This document shows positions 15,878 to 23,690 of a DNA stretch of 64,000 nt, in pieces (position 1 is the first letter of the stretch; each line of letters opens with the position of its first letter). The translations under genes and the position numbers were made by a program. This DNA comes from an uncultured Eubacterium sp. Its GTDB lineage: Bacteria > Bacillota > Clostridia > Peptostreptococcales > Anaerovoracaceae. Location: positions 72,080 to 136,079 of the forward strand of contig CAMNSS010000003.1 in assembly GCA_946555345.1 (NCBI GenBank). The letters run 5' to 3'. Under the pieces are notes generated by a model that saw only the letters and a list, made by a program, of their open reading frames with translations, did no database searches and was not told where the DNA came from.

Positions 15878-17137
15878 CTATATTGCGACGCTTTTCTTCT
15901 TCCTCCACCGTTCTATCCCGTACCTCAGCGCCGCCATCGCGTCGTCCTGGAACGCCACCGGCTCGTCAAGGTATTCGCCTGTCTTTTCGTCCTTCTTCCA
16001 CTTCCACTGCTGCAATTCCTTTATGGTGTTGACGCAGGAAGGGTGCACGTAAACCATGCGCTTTACTGCCCTGTCTTTTGACACGATCCCCTTCAGCCAG
16101 TCGATCTGCGCCTTGACGGAGCCGGAAGAACCCCCCTTGTCCACGCCTTTCGCCCGGTACCCGGCCTTTTTCCATGTCCTGATCCTGTCAGGCTCGGCGG
16201 AATCGCACCACATTTCCCTGTCCTGCGGAATGCCGTGCCTTTGTGCGATTGGTATGATCTCCGCCGTTTCTTTTTCAAATTCGTATATCTCGTCCAGGAC
16301 ATAAATGTCCCCGTCCCTCGTTCCCAGCAGGAGGATGGCGTCCGCATGGTTGAACCCGAAGTCCTGCCCGATTGCAATGTCATCGTAATCGCCCAGGCAC
16401 TGCGATATTTCCCTGGCCTCCCAGTTATGGAGGATCAGCCCCCCGGTTTCGCCCCATTCGCCAAGCCCGTACACCAGGTAGCCTTCCGGGTCCACCTTCT
16501 TCCGCCTCTGCATTCTCGCTTTATAGGCCGCATCGATGAACCGGTTGTCCAAATACGTGCTGTGATGGGCCAGCACGTTGGGATCGGGCATATCAAAAAA
16601 GGCCTTCTTGATCCAGTGGTTCCTGTTCACCGGGTTGAAGGTCATCCGTATCTGGTAGAACTGCCCTTCCGGCAGCCCGCCCCGCAGGCGGTCGTCTATG
16701 ATTTCGAAGTCGGCCTGCGTGAACTCCGTGGCTTCCTCCATCCACACGTCCGTCAGCTTCCCTTTCGGGAACGTGATCGACTTCAGCTTTTCCCGCTGCT
16801 TGTCGTCGTTCATCCCCCTGAATATGGCCTGGTTGCCGTTGGCCCGGCAGGTCAGCGCCAGGGGGCTTTTGGTGACCTGCCAGTAAGCCCCGGCCTTGTC
16901 GCCAAACATCCTGTGAATTGCGCCCGCAAGCTCCGCGAAGGTGCTGTCGCGGTTCGTGACGTCGGATTTCCGCATTGCCACGAGGTTCCGCCCCTTGTCC
17001 CGCATCAGCCGCAGGATGTAATTCTGCGCCGTGTCGGCCGACTTGCCGCTCCCGGCGGAGCCTTTCATGGCTATGTACCGTTTCCGGCTCTTGTCTGCTT
17101 CCGCAAAACATTTGTTTGCCTGCACCCTTATGTCCAC
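15878..17137 (-). CDS. Terminase large subunit (PBSX/SPP1 type)
   Basis: A 419-residue protein. Walker A is GSAGSGKS at residues 26-33, Walker B with catalytic acid is LTDVWMEEA near 127-135, and TFNPVNRNHW is the motif III region. The C-terminal nuclease acids are around IAIGQDFGFNHADAI and in ALRYGIERW. Known role: ATP-driven DNA packaging and genome cutting together with the small subunit. It lies 18 nt after terS and 27 nt before the portal gene. Confidence 0.95.
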   Translation of the reverse strand: MDIRVQANKCFAEADKSRKRYIAMKGSAGSGKSADTAQNYILRLMRDKGRNLVAMRKSDVTNRDSTFAELAGAIHRMFGDKAGAYWQVTKSPLALTCRANGNQAIFRGMNDDKQREKLKSITFPKGKLTDVWMEEATEFTQADFEIIDDRLRGGLPEGQFYQIRMTFNPVNRNHWIKKAFFDMPDPNVLAHHSTYLDNRFIDAAYKARMQRRKKVDPEGYLVYGLGEWGETGGLILHNWEAREISQCLGDYDDIAIGQDFGFNHADAILLLGTRDGDIYVLDEIYEFEKETAEIIPIAQRHGIPQDREMWCDSAEPDRIRTWKKAGYRAKGVDKGGSSGSVKAQIDWLKGIVSKDRAVKRMVYVHPSCVNTIKELQQWKWKKDEKTGEYLDEPVAFQDDAMAALRYGIERWRKKKSVAI

Positions 17138-17155
17138 GGGCAGCCCGCCCCCTGG

Positions 17156-17605
17156 TTATTTTTCATTTTCCCCTCCGTAATCAACCGTGATGTTCAGCTC
17201 CATGTCCGCATCCATGCCAATCCTGTCGGTGTACAGGCCGTATGCCTTCCCCAGCAGTTCCGCAGCCTTGAGCCTGTCTTTCTCCGATGGTGTTTTTTCC
17301 ACGGTCCTTGCTTCACTGCGCCCTTTGCCCGTGCCTTCCACCACGATTTCCGTTGACTGGCTCCCGCCCCGCAGGACCAGCGTCAGGTACTCCATGACCT
17401 CGTCCTGCCCTGCGATGAGCGCCTTCTCCTTTTCCCCCATGCGCTTTTCTATGTATTTTTTGAGGTCAAGTTTAGTCAAGTTTTGCTGCCCTATTTGCTT
17501 TGCTGTCTTTTTCGAGTACCCCGCCCTGACGGCTGCCTGTGTTGCGTTAAGGTCTGTCAGGTACTCGTCGCAGAACCGCTTCTGCCTGGCGGTCATCCTT
17601 GCCAT
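17156..17605 (-). CDS. Terminase small subunit
   Basis: 149 residues from the ATG at 17,605 (MARMTARQKRFCDEYL), with AAGAAGGTGTTGCAGG upstream. The open frame reaches further up, but that part overlaps two terminators. The motif ARQKRFCDEYLTDLNATQAAVRAGYS is the helix-turn-helix of the terminase_2/P27-like group (short pieces quoted from residues 5-28). The C-terminal part has a coiled helix and a TVEKTPSEKDRLKAAELLGK segment. Known role: recognises the packaging site in phage DNA and recruits the large subunit. Confidence 0.9.
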   Translation of the reverse strand: MARMTARQKRFCDEYLTDLNATQAAVRAGYSKKTAKQIGQQNLTKLDLKKYIEKRMGEKEKALIAGQDEVMEYLTLVLRGGSQSTEIVVEGTGKGRSEARTVEKTPSEKDRLKAAELLGKAYGLYTDRIGMDADMELNITVDYGGENEK

Positions 17606-17630
17606 CCTGCAACACCTTCTTTCCTTGCAT

Positions 17631-17657
17631 ATAAAAAGGGACGGCATCACCGTCCCT
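17631..17657 (-). terminator. Intrinsic terminator 1 before terS
   Basis: Minus strand: GGGACGG, loop TGATG, CCGTCCC, then TTTTTATAT. It lies between a promoter at 17,769 and the start of terS. Confidence 0.85.
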
Positions 17658-17674
17658 GTATGTCCCCCTCCTGC

Positions 17675-17697
17675 CAAAAAACACCCCTGCGGGTGTC
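17675..17697 (-). terminator. Intrinsic terminator 2 before terS
   Basis: Minus strand: ACACCC, loop GCAG, GGGTGT, then TTTTTTGGC. It is 18 bp upstream of terminator 1, so the two act in series. Confidence 0.85.
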
Positions 17698-17768
17698 CTT
17701 TGGATAGCCATAATTCAGGAGAAACCAAATATGAAAGTACAAGCATTTGCCCATCGTTCCTTGGTACC

Positions 17769-17806
17769 ATTATAGCACAAGCAAAAAGTATCATTCAGTA
17801 TCATTT
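17769..17806 (-). promoter_or_regulatory. Candidate late promoter with 10-bp-spaced direct repeats
   Basis: Minus strand: an extended -10 (TGCTATAAT; -10 hexamer at 17,769-17,774) has no good -35. Where the -35 should be are two copies of AATGATACT on the same face of the helix (plus-strand AGTATCATT at 17,787-17,795 and 17,797-17,805). A weak -35 with a phased repeat is typical of a promoter that needs an activator; the ArpU/RinA-like protein at 18,561 is the natural candidate. Confidence 0.6.
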
Positions 17807-17816
17807 TTTACAAAAT

Positions 17817-18251
17817 TCACCTAACCACGTTAAGCTGCTGCATCAAAGCTTCTTGCAAAATCTTGGAAACATTAACGCCCGCTTCTTCTGCCTCCTGATT
17901 TAACCAGTTAGGGAGGGTTACGTTCCTTCGCACTGTTTTATTGTCAAGTTTTCTGCGATACGCATCCAAATCCACATCCACAAGCGAAACAATACCTTCA
18001 CCAGCTTCTGCAAAAGTTCCCTTGCTCACGTTAATATCGTGTAAGGAAGATGACTTTGCGATCGATTCCCCCTTATCTTCTGCCTCAATGCACGAAATCC
18101 CTATCGCGTCCCTTGCCATCATAATGGCATCAGCGAAAGAGGCCTTTTCCGCGCCTTCTTCATTTGCCTCTGTCAATACTTCCAAATCAGGTACCTCAAT
18201 CAATATATTCGTATCCACCTCTGTAAATATTACCGGATAAGTCACTTTCAT
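17817..18251 (-). CDS. hicB: HicB-family antitoxin
   Basis: A 144-residue protein: the N-terminal HicB fold (YPVIFTEVDTNILIEVPDL, then SFADAIMMARDAIG) and a C-terminal DNA-binding segment with RRNVTLPNWLNQEAEEAGV, a ribbon-helix-helix-like start. Known role: binds and neutralises HicA and represses the operon. It starts 42 nt after the hicA stop, in the toxin-first order usual for hicAB. Confidence 0.9.
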   Translation of the reverse strand: MKVTYPVIFTEVDTNILIEVPDLEVLTEANEEGAEKASFADAIMMARDAIGISCIEAEDKGESIAKSSSLHDINVSKGTFAEAGEGIVSLVDVDLDAYRRKLDNKTVRRNVTLPNWLNQEAEEAGVNVSKILQEALMQQLNVVR

Positions 18252-18293
18252 TTAATACTCCTCCCCTCAGAATGTACCGGAAAATGGGAACTT

Positions 18294-18464
18294 TTATAAT
18301 CCCCATTTCCTCAATATTGCTTCTGCAAGCCTTTCATTGACTTCCCTGTGCCGCGGTATCTTTTCTTCATCGTTGCCCCTCTTGTATGTGTCGTGCTTGC
18401 CGCCGTGTCTTGCAAGTTCGAACCCGATGCTTTCAAGCTTTTTTATCAAATCCCTTTGCTTCAT
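18294..18464 (-). CDS. hicA: HicA-family mRNA interferase toxin
   Basis: 56 residues from the ATG at 18,464 (MKQRDLIKKLESIGF), with GGGGAGGGGCGGT upstream; an ATG 10 codons earlier is less likely. The fold marker G-G-K-H-D-T-Y (residues about 20-26) carries the catalytic histidine, and PRHREVNERLAEAILRKWG is the conserved C-terminal block. Known role: cleaves mRNA when HicB is lost. In a prophage the pair may stabilise the element or limit superinfection; neither can be shown from sequence. Confidence 0.9.
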   Translation of the reverse strand: MKQRDLIKKLESIGFELARHGGKHDTYKRGNDEEKIPRHREVNERLAEAILRKWGL

Positions 18465-18485
18465 ACCGCCCCTCCCCATACTTTT

Positions 18486-18514
18486 ATTATACACATTATT
18501 TACACATTATTCAA
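18486..18514 (-). promoter_or_regulatory. hicAB promoter with tandem 11-bp operator
   Basis: Minus strand: TTGAAT (18,509-18,514), 17-bp spacer, TATAAT (18,486-18,491). Two perfect tandem copies of AATAATGTGTA (18,490-18,511) fill the spacer. The position is ideal for HicB autorepression. hicA begins 22 nt downstream. Confidence 0.75.
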
Positions 18515-18560
18515 TATGTTTTATGCGCATTTTTTATGCATCCCATGCAGCAGGCGTATG

Positions 18561-18962
18561 TCAATAATCATTTTTCTCCCAAAACGCTTTCAATCTCCGC
18601 TTTATGGTGATGACGCTGTACCCCAGCTCTTCCGCCGCCTGTTCCTGCGTAAGCCCGCCTGCGTACAGCAGGCGCAGGATGTCCCGCATTTCAGGGTCTT
18701 CAACGCTGTCAAGCCAGCCTTCAAGGAAGGCGACCTCCGCCTGGATTTCCCGCAGCTTCCCGTACAGTTTCTGCCTTAACGCCGGGTATGCGGCATCCCC
18801 ATGCCCGCTTGCCAGCTTCACGTGGGGATGCCCCGTCCCGTAATCGTTATACGTGTCCGCCACCAGCTCTTTCGGGAAACATACCAGGTCATCGTACTGG
18901 CACTGCAGGTGTTCCGCTTCCCTGGCCAGCGCCCTTAGTTTTTTCAGCCGCCCCTTTGTCAC
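18561..18962 (-). CDS. ArpU/RinA-like phage late transcription activator
   Basis: A 133-residue protein: N-terminal helical region, a middle coiled segment (LREIQAEVAFLEGWLDSVED) and a C-terminal sigma-region-4-like helix-turn-helix (GGLTQEQAAEELGYSVITIKR). This layout, and its place as the last gene before the packaging genes, fits the ArpU/RinA group that switches on late genes in Gram-positive phages. A target may be the phased repeats at 17,787-17,805; that link is inference. Confidence 0.75.
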   Translation of the reverse strand: MTKGRLKKLRALAREAEHLQCQYDDLVCFPKELVADTYNDYGTGHPHVKLASGHGDAAYPALRQKLYGKLREIQAEVAFLEGWLDSVEDPEMRDILRLLYAGGLTQEQAAEELGYSVITIKRRLKAFWEKNDY

Positions 18963-19048
18963 TTCTTACTCCTTTTTCCCCTGCTTTTTCAAGTGGCGGC
19001 AGATGGTTGCCGCCAGCATCCCCCGAGCTTCCTGTTTCGTGGTTTCAC

Positions 19049-19342
19049 TTACCATCCTTCCTGGCCTTTCTTTACAGCCGCCCGGCTTCCCAGCTCGCAG
19101 GCACAGGCCGCATACCCTGCAATGTCAATGTAATTATCATCTTTGTGATCCCCGGACGCCGCCCTCGCCACCTTCAGCAGCACCATCATGTTTGCCACGT
19201 CCACCGCATCCACCGGGCATTCCAGATACCTCGCCCAAAAGCCTGCAACCACCCCGAAATTGTCCTCCGGCTTTCCGTACGTTTCTTCCCTGTCCTTGCA
19301 GACAATTTCCTGTGCCTGCCGCAAGCATCCCGCCCTGTCCAT
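19049..19342 (-). CDS. DUF6378-type phage protein
   Basis: A 97-residue protein with the block KDREETYGKPEDNFGVVAGF followed by a hydrophobic helix, NMMVLLKVARAASGDHKDDN and a DIAGYAACACELG end. These Y-G-x-x-E-D-N-F and H-K-D-D-N-Y-I-D-x-A-G-Y-A motifs define the DUF6378 family, common in phage replication regions; the acidic residues suggest an MazG-like nucleotide-binding fold, which is inference. It overlaps the helicase stop by 1 nt. Confidence 0.75.
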   Translation of the reverse strand: MDRAGCLRQAQEIVCKDREETYGKPEDNFGVVAGFWARYLECPVDAVDVANMMVLLKVARAASGDHKDDNYIDIAGYAACACELGSRAAVKKGQEGW

Positions 19343-20724
19343 TATTTTCCTGCTCCTTCCTTAACCTTCTCAATCCTCGCCTTGAGGCTGTCCATGAGGC
19401 TTTTCTGCGTGTCCCCCTTTGCCTCAAGCGCCGCCATCACATCCTCATCCCTTGTACCCTCGGCTACAAGGTGGTGCACAAAAACTTTTGATTTCTGCCC
19501 CTGCCTATGGAGCCTCTTGTTTGCCTGCTGGTAAAGTTCTAACGACCAGTTAAGCCCAAACCACACGACGTGATTCCCGCCCTGCTGCAGGTTCAGCCCA
19601 TAAGCCGCGCTTGCCGGGTGCGCAAGAAGCACGTCCACTTTCCCAGCGTTCCAGTCATCCGCATCCTGCGGGGTTTTCATCTCCCGCACTGCAAGCCCTG
19701 TTTTCGACAGCGCTCTCTTAATCCTGTCGAGGTCATGCCTGAAGTTGTAAAACACAAGCGCGCTTTCACCGCCCAGCGCTTCAATAAGCTCCATAAACGC
19801 TTCAAGCTTGCAGCCATGCACCTCGATCGTATCCTTGCTGTCGTTGTAGACAGCCCCGTTTGCCATCTGCAGCAGTTTCCCGGAAAGAACCGCTGCGGAT
19901 CCTGCATCAAGAATTTCCCCGTCTACTTCGACAAGCAGGTTTTTCTCAAACTCCCTATAGGCTCCCGCAGCCTTCGGGCTTAACGCCACGGGGACTGTGT
20001 TACTCACAAGATCAGGTAAAGCCAGGTATTCTTCTGCGCTCAAGCTTATGCATATATCCCCTATCGCGCGCTGTATCGCTTCCTCGGCTCCCGGCTTTAG
20101 CGCATAGGAATAAACCATGTCCCTGCCCCTCTGCTCTGGGTCAAAGAACCTTGCCCGGTAATGCGATATGCGCCTGCCTAACCTCTCGCCTCCGTCAAGC
20201 AGGTATACCTGCGCCCACAGATCAATCAATCCGTTTGACGCCGGCGTTCCCGTAAGCCCGACTATTTTCTTGATATCCTTCCGCACCCATGTAAGTGACT
20301 TGAACCGCTTGGCCTTATGAGATTTAAAACTGGAAAGCTCATCTATGACCACCATGTCAAAAGGCCATGCGTTCTGGTAATAATCGACAAGCCACTGTAC
20401 ATTTTCCCTATTTATCGCATAAACATCGGCAGGCGTATTAAGCGCCCTGATCCGCTGTGTCTTGCTTCCAAGAACCTTTACCACGCGGAGATGTTTCAGG
20501 TGATCCCACTTTTCAGACTCTTTGCTCCATGTGGCTTCCGCAACTTTTTTTGGCGCTATGACCAGCGCCCTGCTTATCTCAAACCTGTTATACTTAAGCT
20601 CGCTGATTGCTGACAGCGTAATCGCCGTTTTGCCAAGACCCATATCCAGAAACAAGCCTATTGCAGGGTCCCTGATTATTCTGTTTGCGCAATACTGCTG
20701 GTAAGGATAAGGCTTAAATTCCAT
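19342..20724 (-). CDS. SNF2-family DEAD/DEAH helicase
   Basis: 460 residues from the ATG at 20,724 (MEFKPYPYQQYC); the frame is open further up but overlaps the previous gene. Motif Q/I: YPYQQYC and FLDMGLGKT (residues 26-33); motif II: VVIDELSSFK; motif III: GLTGTPASNG; C-terminal RecA domain: HPASAAYGLNLQQGGNHVVW and LHRQGQKSKVFVHHLV. Known role of phage members: duplex remodelling in replication. It is coupled to the upstream VRR-NUC gene by an 11-nt overlap, a pairing that is common in phages. Confidence 0.93.
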   Translation of the reverse strand: MEFKPYPYQQYCANRIIRDPAIGLFLDMGLGKTAITLSAISELKYNRFEISRALVIAPKKVAEATWSKESEKWDHLKHLRVVKVLGSKTQRIRALNTPADVYAINRENVQWLVDYYQNAWPFDMVVIDELSSFKSHKAKRFKSLTWVRKDIKKIVGLTGTPASNGLIDLWAQVYLLDGGERLGRRISHYRARFFDPEQRGRDMVYSYALKPGAEEAIQRAIGDICISLSAEEYLALPDLVSNTVPVALSPKAAGAYREFEKNLLVEVDGEILDAGSAAVLSGKLLQMANGAVYNDSKDTIEVHGCKLEAFMELIEALGGESALVFYNFRHDLDRIKRALSKTGLAVREMKTPQDADDWNAGKVDVLLAHPASAAYGLNLQQGGNHVVWFGLNWSLELYQQANKRLHRQGQKSKVFVHHLVAEGTRDEDVMAALEAKGDTQKSLMDSLKARIEKVKEGAGK

Positions 20725-21022
20725 TCGCCTTCTTCCTTTCCTGCATATGCAGCGCCATGTCAACGGCTTCCTTGCTGTCTGCAACAAACACATCCTTCCC
20801 AAGGTCCTTGAGCTCTGCAATTTTTTTGTCCTGCAACCCTGTTGGCTTCTTGCCCGGCGCTTTCAGTTCCACAAAGAATACATCCATGCCGGGCAGCACG
20901 ACCATCCTGTCCGGCACGCCTGCATTGCCCGGCGAAACGAATTTATATGCCTTGCCGCCCTTGCATTTTACCTGATTCCGAAGGTAATCCTCAATGGCCT
21001 TTTCACTTAATTTTTTATGCAT
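20714..21022 (-). CDS. VRR-NUC domain nuclease
   Basis: A 102-residue single-domain protein: SEKAIEDYLRNQVKCKGGKA, then GNAGVPDRMVVLPG and VFFVELKAPGKKPTGLQDKK. The catalytic PD-(D/E)XK set appears as P-D (in GVPDR), E-L-K, and a Q downstream. Known role: structure-specific nuclease in phage replication or recombination, usually next to a SNF2 helicase as here. Confidence 0.92.
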   Translation of the reverse strand: MHKKLSEKAIEDYLRNQVKCKGGKAYKFVSPGNAGVPDRMVVLPGMDVFFVELKAPGKKPTGLQDKKIAELKDLGKDVFVADSKEAVDMALHMQERKKANGI

Positions 21023-21275
21023 ATTGCCCTCCTGTTGGCATATTCCTTGCTACGCGCACATACATATGTGCGTGCGTATATATTGCATATTTAAGATATA
21101 TAGGTTGCACATATGCCTTTATTTCTTTATTGATACCTTTATTAGCAAAAGAATGTAGTTTGTAGCATTTAATATATAAAACCCCTGTTTTCCAGCATTT
21201 TTCCGTAAACATTCTTTGTTACATCCCCGCCTACATTTTTAATCCCGTAGTTTTTTGAAAAGCTACAAACTTCAT
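21023..21275. other. AT-rich intergenic region with inverted and repeated motifs (origin candidate)
   Basis: No convincing gene lies here. The stretch is AT-rich, contains an inverted repeat CGCACATA-CA-TATGTGCG (21,056-21,073), and several copies of a TGTAG-type motif in both orientations (GAATGTAGTTTGTAGC, GCTACAAACTTC, TTACATCC, CCTACATTT). Its place between the VapE primase/helicase and the nuclease-helicase pair suits a replication origin or an early promoter region. This is a suggestion only. Confidence 0.35.
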
Positions 21276-23681
21276 TTATTTTTTCTCAAAATTTCTTAGG
21301 ATGTAGCCCCGCTGGTTCCCGTAAATGGGGAACTTATGCGGCGTTTTCATTTTCTCAAGCCCTTCTATGTTTGACAGTATGCTGTTAATTTCCCGGCTGT
21401 CGCTTTTCTTAAGGTGCGCTATGTCCTTTCCAAAGCATTCGCACCAGATCTCTGCAGCGCATATGTACTTTCGCGGTTCACTCTTATTATCATCCCTTCC
21501 AAAACTGCTATTGAAAAAGATGCGCCTCTGCATGAGGTCCCTCTGGTTCCAGTCCGGGGGAATGCCTGCCGATAAAAACTCCCTTATGATCCCTTCCCTT
21601 TCACTCGTCTCCTGGTGGCTCTTTTGCGCCTTTTGGGCAAGTTTTTCTATGCTTCCCTGCATATACAGGGGTTCCCCTATCCTGTAAACGGTCACGGCTT
21701 CCGCCCATATCTGGTCGCGTTCTGCTTCAAGGTCTTTGAACACGCTCTTGCCCGGCTTGTTAATCCCCACGTCAACCGGCCAGAATCTCCGGTTTCCCGT
21801 CTTGTCTTTGAGGAACTCACTATCATTGGTCGTTCCGAAAAAAACACACCTGCGAGGGAAATTGACTGTCTTGCGGCCATATGGCTCACGGTAAATGTCA
21901 TCGGTCTTTGACAGGAACTGCTTTATTGCGTTCGTCTCCGATTTGTTCATGCCGTTAAGCTCACCCAGCTCATTGATCCAGGTTCCCTGTATCATTTCAG
22001 CAGCCTCCTTGCCTTCAAAAGAACTTAAGCTATCAGAATACCATTTGCCGCCTAAAATCCGTAAGAACGTACTTTTTCCGATTCCCTGGGGACCTGCAAG
22101 TATTGGCATATAGTCGTATTTTGTTCCCGGCTCCATCACCCTTGCCACCGCTGCGGCAAGGCTCTTTCGCATGACAGCCTGCGTATACGCCGTATCATCA
22201 GCGCCGAGGTAATCGCTAAGCAAAGCATCCAGCCTTTTCCTTCCGTCCCATGCCAAGGATTCAAGATAATCCCTGACATGGTTTATTTTCTGTGCCTTCG
22301 CTGCCAGCGCAAGACCGTCGCTGATCTTGTCCTTCCCGGTTATCCCGTATATGCTTTCAAGATACCACCTAAGCCCTGCGTCATCATCGTCCGTATGCTG
22401 TCTCATTTCCGCCCTTTTATCCCAGGGCAGCGCCCCTTTAACCAGGCTTCTGCCGGCAAATTCATCGAATGCAAACCTGCCCTTAAGCAGAGGATCATTT
22501 TTAAGAATCAACAGGATATTATTTGTAGTCTTCTCATATCCTCCGAAAGCGGAAAGGGAGAGATTCTTCACCCAGGATGCGTCATCTTCCGGAAGCCTTT
22601 CCCCGCCGAAAGCCTTGACTGCAGTCTCATACTTTTCACGCTTTACAAGATCCATGACTGCTTTATCTTCCTTTACCGCCGCCATCATTGCCGTATATGA
22701 CGGCAGCCGCCCTGTGGGCGTCCCCGCAGCTGCACCCTCGTCAAGCGTCCCGTATTTATGCAGCCTCACAAGGTCAAATGCGTTGCAGAGCTTTCCGCCT
22801 GCCGGGTCGGTGGAATGGTGGGAATAGAGGAAATCGCCGTTCTCGTAGATGACTGCGCCGCCTGTCGTTGAACCGCCAGCAAAGGTATACCTTCCCCCAG
22901 CGTCGCACGGGGTATAGATCCCCGGAATGAACTTTTCCATGGCAGCATAAATGTCATACGTTCTGCAAAATGCGCCGACGATGCCTTTCTTTTCCCTCGG
23001 GTTTCCCTGCTTTTGGGCGAGTCTTTGAACAGGCTGCTGCCCGGATATCTTCGGCCATTTGGAAATATCCCGCCAGTCCTCGTACATTGACAGTATCCCG
23101 TCGGCTGAAACCATGGGCTTATCTGCATACGTGAATATGTATTCCCCGTCACTGCAGCAGCTTGGCCAAAACATAAGCCTTGATGCCTGGAATGTCGTAG
23201 GGTCACAAAATTCTATGCCGATAATCTCCGCAAGCTTTCTTGCTATCGGTTCATATTCATCAGCGCTCACGGTCCTTGAAAGCGGTATGATTACCCTAAG
23301 CCTCGGTTTTACCGGTTCATGTTTTCTGGTACTGTATACCGCATATCCGCATCCGAGGCTATTAACTCTTTTGAGAATCCCGTTTGCTCCATCAGCCTGG
23401 ATATTGTCAAGATCCAGCGTGATGAGGTCTCTTCCTTTAACATTGCTTGCTTTTCTCTGGCCGTCTATTTGCCCGCCGACAAATCCGCCTACGTCTTTAA
23501 GGTTATCCTGCTTTGATTTTGGCAGTCTCAAATATGCCATAAGGCTCTCGGCGCTTCTTACTGGTGCCGCAAGTTTCCCTACAAACTCGCTCCACCATAT
23601 TTCCTGTACCGGCCAAAAAGTTGACACCCTCGTGCCGGCCGTGCTTATCTTTATTTGTCTGTCATTATGAAAACTTGCCAT
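21276..23681 (-). CDS. Primase/helicase with VapE domain
   Basis: An 801-residue protein. The N-terminal part has a primase-polymerase pattern: DLITLDLDN (residues 86-93, two metal-binding acids) and YSTRKHEPVKPRLRVIIPL (His at 121). The C-terminal half is the VapE helicase: ILAGPQGIGKSTFLRIL (Walker A 530-537), TWINELGELNGM (Walker B region), then RRCVFFGTTNDSEFLKDKTG. Known role: initiates phage replication by priming and unwinding. The start at 23,681 is followed by the polymerase gene upstream by 10 nt. Confidence 0.93.
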   Translation of the reverse strand: MASFHNDRQIKISTAGTRVSTFWPVQEIWWSEFVGKLAAPVRSAESLMAYLRLPKSKQDNLKDVGGFVGGQIDGQRKASNVKGRDLITLDLDNIQADGANGILKRVNSLGCGYAVYSTRKHEPVKPRLRVIIPLSRTVSADEYEPIARKLAEIIGIEFCDPTTFQASRLMFWPSCCSDGEYIFTYADKPMVSADGILSMYEDWRDISKWPKISGQQPVQRLAQKQGNPREKKGIVGAFCRTYDIYAAMEKFIPGIYTPCDAGGRYTFAGGSTTGGAVIYENGDFLYSHHSTDPAGGKLCNAFDLVRLHKYGTLDEGAAAGTPTGRLPSYTAMMAAVKEDKAVMDLVKREKYETAVKAFGGERLPEDDASWVKNLSLSAFGGYEKTTNNILLILKNDPLLKGRFAFDEFAGRSLVKGALPWDKRAEMRQHTDDDDAGLRWYLESIYGITGKDKISDGLALAAKAQKINHVRDYLESLAWDGRKRLDALLSDYLGADDTAYTQAVMRKSLAAAVARVMEPGTKYDYMPILAGPQGIGKSTFLRILGGKWYSDSLSSFEGKEAAEMIQGTWINELGELNGMNKSETNAIKQFLSKTDDIYREPYGRKTVNFPRRCVFFGTTNDSEFLKDKTGNRRFWPVDVGINKPGKSVFKDLEAERDQIWAEAVTVYRIGEPLYMQGSIEKLAQKAQKSHQETSEREGIIREFLSAGIPPDWNQRDLMQRRIFFNSSFGRDDNKSEPRKYICAAEIWCECFGKDIAHLKKSDSREINSILSNIEGLEKMKTPHKFPIYGNQRGYILRNFEKK

Positions 23682-23690
23682 AGCGCACCC

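Noticed and set aside
16235..17356. 373-codon plus-strand frame opposite terL
   Set aside because: Antisense to a protein with intact Walker motifs; no start signal.
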